Source: CAZEBW01 sp964510205 (GTDB lineage: Bacteria; Chloroflexota; Anaerolineae; VGOG01). Taken from it: a DNA stretch of 5,782 nucleotides. Made by a program: the position numbers and the translations under genes. The notes under the pieces were generated by a model. The model was given only the letters and a program-made list of their open reading frames with translations, made no database searches and was not told the DNA's origin. Location: contig CAZEBW010000136.1 of assembly GCA_964510205.1 (NCBI GenBank), positions 1-5,782 of the forward strand, in the 5' to 3' direction. Below, piece by piece: positions 4,014 through 5,782 of this stretch. How positions within the stretch are numbered: the first letter of the stretch is position 1; every line of letters starts with the position of its first letter.

Positions 4014-5690
4014 CTACTCGCCTCGGCCCCGCCGGGATAGGCTGGCCACCCAGCGCTTGATGGTCCCCGCCGCGTCCCCTTGCGACCGATGGCGGCGCGG
4101 CTTGTCTCCCCGCTCTCGGCCATCATCGGAGTGGTAATAATAGTAATAGTAATACCCACCTCTGCCTTTGTGGGAAAGCTTGTTCAAGGCCGCGCCCAAG
4201 ACGTTGGCCCCCACTTTGTCCAACTGCTCCTTCCCTCGCTGGGCCACCTCCCGCCGCGTGGCCCCGGCGTCCAACACCAGCAGCACCCCGTCCACCTGGT
4301 TGGCCAGGATCGAGGCGTCGGTGACGGCCAGGACGGGAGGACTGTCGAAAATGAGCACGTCCGCCTCCCCCTTGAGCTGCTCGATCAGCTCCCTCATGCG
4401 CTGCGAGTTGAGCAGCTCCGACGGATTGGGCGGTAAGGGTCCGCAGGCCAACACCCGCAGGTTCTCCACCTCCGTCTCCTGCAAGTAGCCGTCGGTGTGG
4501 GGGTTCTTGTCCAACAAGGCGTTGGTCAACCCCAGGTTGCCGGACACATCGAAGTACTTGTGCAGCAGGGGGCGGCGCAGGTCGGAGTCCACCACGATGA
4601 CCGACAGCCCGGCCTGGGCCATCACTGCGCCCAGATTGGCTACGGTGGTGGTCTTCCCCTCGGTGGGATTGGTGCTGGTGACCAGCAGGGTTGTCAGGGG
4701 ACGGTCCACCGAAGAGTATTGGATGTTGGTGCGCAGGGCGCGATAGGCCTCTGAGATGGGCGACCTGGGGTGGGCAGCGGCGATCAGCCTGTTCTCGCCT
4801 TCGGCGGAGAAGCGGGTGATGGCCCCCAGGGTGGAGAGGCCCAACGCCTGTCCGACGTCTTCGGAGGTCTTGATGGTGTCGTCCAGGTACTCGATCAGGA
4901 AGGCCACGCCCACGGCCAACATGCAGCCTACCACTGCCGCCAGGAGAGTATTCTGCAGCTTGCGGGGCTTGATGGGAACCTCAGGCAACTTGGCCGGCTC
5001 GGCGACGACGATGTTGTCCATGGACTGCACCTCCGCCAGGCGGATCTCCTCGTAGCTTTTCAGAAGGCTGGCGTAGTTGTTCTGGTACTGGGTCAGGGTG
5101 GTCTGAAGCCTGGCCAGCTCCGTCTGGTCAGCGGCGGAGTCGGAATCCTGCAGGTCGTTGATGGCCTGCTGGGTGGCCTCCATGTCGCTTTCGATGAGGT
5201 CCAACTGTTTGCTCAGGTTCTCCTTGGAACTGGCGAAGCGGCTCAGTTGCATCTCGGCGTTCTGTGCGATGAAAACCTCAGGGAGGGTGTTGGCGATGTC
5301 CATGGCCAACTGTGGATCGTCGCTCTCCACGCTTACCTGGAGCAACTGGGTATCCCGCACGGGTTGAACACTGATGCCAGCGGGCAGGATACCTCCTGGC
5401 TCCTCCGTCTCCTCTGTCTCCACCCCCAACCTTTTGGCCACCTCCTCAAGGACGGGGCGTTTGGTGAGCAGCTCCGCGTAGGTCTTGGCCAGACGTTCGC
5501 TGGTGATGAGTGAGGTGTAATCAGTTATAGCGGGATTGCGGGCCTGGTTGATGAGCAGGGTGGTGGAGGCGCGGTAGATGGGCGTCATGTTGCGGCTCAC
5601 CAGGTAGGCGGTGCCACCCGCCAACAGGGTGCCCAGCACGATCAACCACAGCCATCTCCAGATCACAGTGAAGTATTGTCTCAATTCCAC
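4014..5690 (-). CDS. Polysaccharide co-polymerase/BY-type tyrosine kinase (Wzz-CpsD fusion)
   Basis: A 558-residue inner-membrane protein that controls exopolysaccharide chain length and export through tyrosine autophosphorylation. The Wzz-type N-terminus has transmembrane helix 1 (about 13-31). An extracytoplasmic region of about 215 residues follows, with a likely coiled coil (146-220) and the proline-rich stretch EPAKLPEVPIKP (231-242). Helix 2 is about 247-267. The cytoplasmic kinase carries the EX2RX2R motif (Glu314, Arg317, Arg320), Walker A NPTEGKTTT (341-349, Lys346), Walker A' VIVVDSDLRRP (364-374) and Walker B DVLIFDSPP (444-452). The C-terminal cluster is seven consecutive tyrosines (513-519), followed by a basic 39-residue tail. 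Initiation is at GTG, 8 bases after AGGAG. A fused sensor and kinase resembles Wzc of Gram-negatives rather than the split CapA/CapB form. It is the first gene of the visible operon. Confidence 0.95.
   Translation of the reverse strand: MELRQYFTVIWRWLWLIVLGTLLAGGTAYLVSRNMTPIYRASTTLLINQARNPAITDYTSLITSERLAKTYAELLTKRPVLEEVAKRLGVETEETEEPGGILPAGISVQPVRDTQLLQVSVESDDPQLAMDIANTLPEVFIAQNAEMQLSRFASSKENLSKQLDLIESDMEATQQAINDLQDSDSAADQTELARLQTTLTQYQNNYASLLKSYEEIRLAEVQSMDNIVVAEPAKLPEVPIKPRKLQNTLLAAVVGCMLAVGVAFLIEYLDDTIKTSEDVGQALGLSTLGAITRFSAEGENRLIAAAHPRSPISEAYRALRTNIQYSSVDRPLTTLLVTSTNPTEGKTTTVANLGAVMAQAGLSVIVVDSDLRRPLLHKYFDVSGNLGLTNALLDKNPHTDGYLQETEVENLRVLACGPLPPNPSELLNSQRMRELIEQLKGEADVLIFDSPPVLAVTDASILANQVDGVLLVLDAGATRREVAQRGKEQLDKVGANVLGAALNKLSHKGRGGYYYYYYYHSDDGRERGDKPRRHRSQGDAAGTIKRWVASLSRRGRGE
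4134..4154 (-). other. Heptatyrosine autophosphorylation cluster
   Basis: Seven consecutive Tyr codons (TAT TAC TAT TAC TAT TAT TAC) encode residues 513-519 of the kinase. BY-kinases autophosphorylate tyrosines in such C-terminal clusters, usually with other residues interspersed. The DNA is a near-tandem TATTAC repeat, so its length could change by slippage in 3-base steps without frameshift. Confidence 0.85.
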
Positions 5691-5696
5691 GTCGTA

Positions 5697-5703
5697 CTCT
5701 CCT
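5697..5703 (-). promoter_or_regulatory. Ribosome binding site of the kinase gene
   Basis: AGGAGAG on the minus strand ends 6 bases before the GTG at 5690 (8 bases from the AGGAG core). This supports GTG as the start; the reading frame contains no better-placed ATG near the beginning of the first transmembrane helix. Confidence 0.75.
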
Positions 5704-5782
5704 AGCTTCTTAGCCTATATTTCGCATCTTAACAACTGAATAAGAGAACTCCAGAAAGTGGCAAATGTGCCCCAAGTGTGGG

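Noticed and set aside
4770..5513. Plus-strand 247-codon frame opposite the kinase gene
   Set aside because: It is antisense to the Wzz and kinase domains, with no recognisable motif.
5737..5764. Possible kinase promoter with TTGCCA and TATTCA on the minus strand
   Set aside because: The -35 is good but the -10 matches only 3 of 6 with a 16-base spacer; the gene may also be transcribed from further upstream outside the window. No other signal is supported in 5704-5782.

Overview
The window looks like part of a GC-rich bacterial chromosome in which every supported gene lies on the minus strand. The lineage is not certain. A T-box-controlled, archaeal/eukaryotic-type prolyl-tRNA synthetase, a fused Wzz/BY-kinase with a run of tyrosines, and short repeats spilling into genes together suggest a Chloroflexota (Anaerolineae-like) organism. 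This is inference from gene style, not a database match.

In the direction of transcription (high to low coordinates), the first part (5690 to 2130) is the end of an exopolysaccharide-type operon. It starts with a Wzz/Wzc-like co-polymerase and tyrosine kinase with a C-terminal heptatyrosine cluster. An NTP_transf_5-type nucleotidyltransferase-fold protein follows after 50 bases, and a VanZ-like membrane protein overlaps its end by 20 bases. The kinase would control polymer length and export. The roles of the other two are not established, although such genes recur in polysaccharide loci.

The second part (about 2052 to 1) is an independent housekeeping unit: an extended -10 promoter, a large perfect hairpin, a T-box riboswitch with a CCC (proline) specifier and an intrinsic terminator, two small palindromes, and then proS. 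Uncharged tRNA-Pro should promote readthrough into proS.

The least ordinary aspect is the repeat load. Low-complexity, inverted and directly repeated segments have entered the nucleotidyltransferase gene twice and the VanZ gene once without breaking either frame. One 22-base repeat core occurs in both genes and is read in different frames. A foldback segment built from another short repeat sits inside the T-box leader, and a further copy lies next to the proS ribosome binding site. I see no CRISPR array, tRNA, rRNA, transposase or phage gene, and no clearly new multi-gene system.
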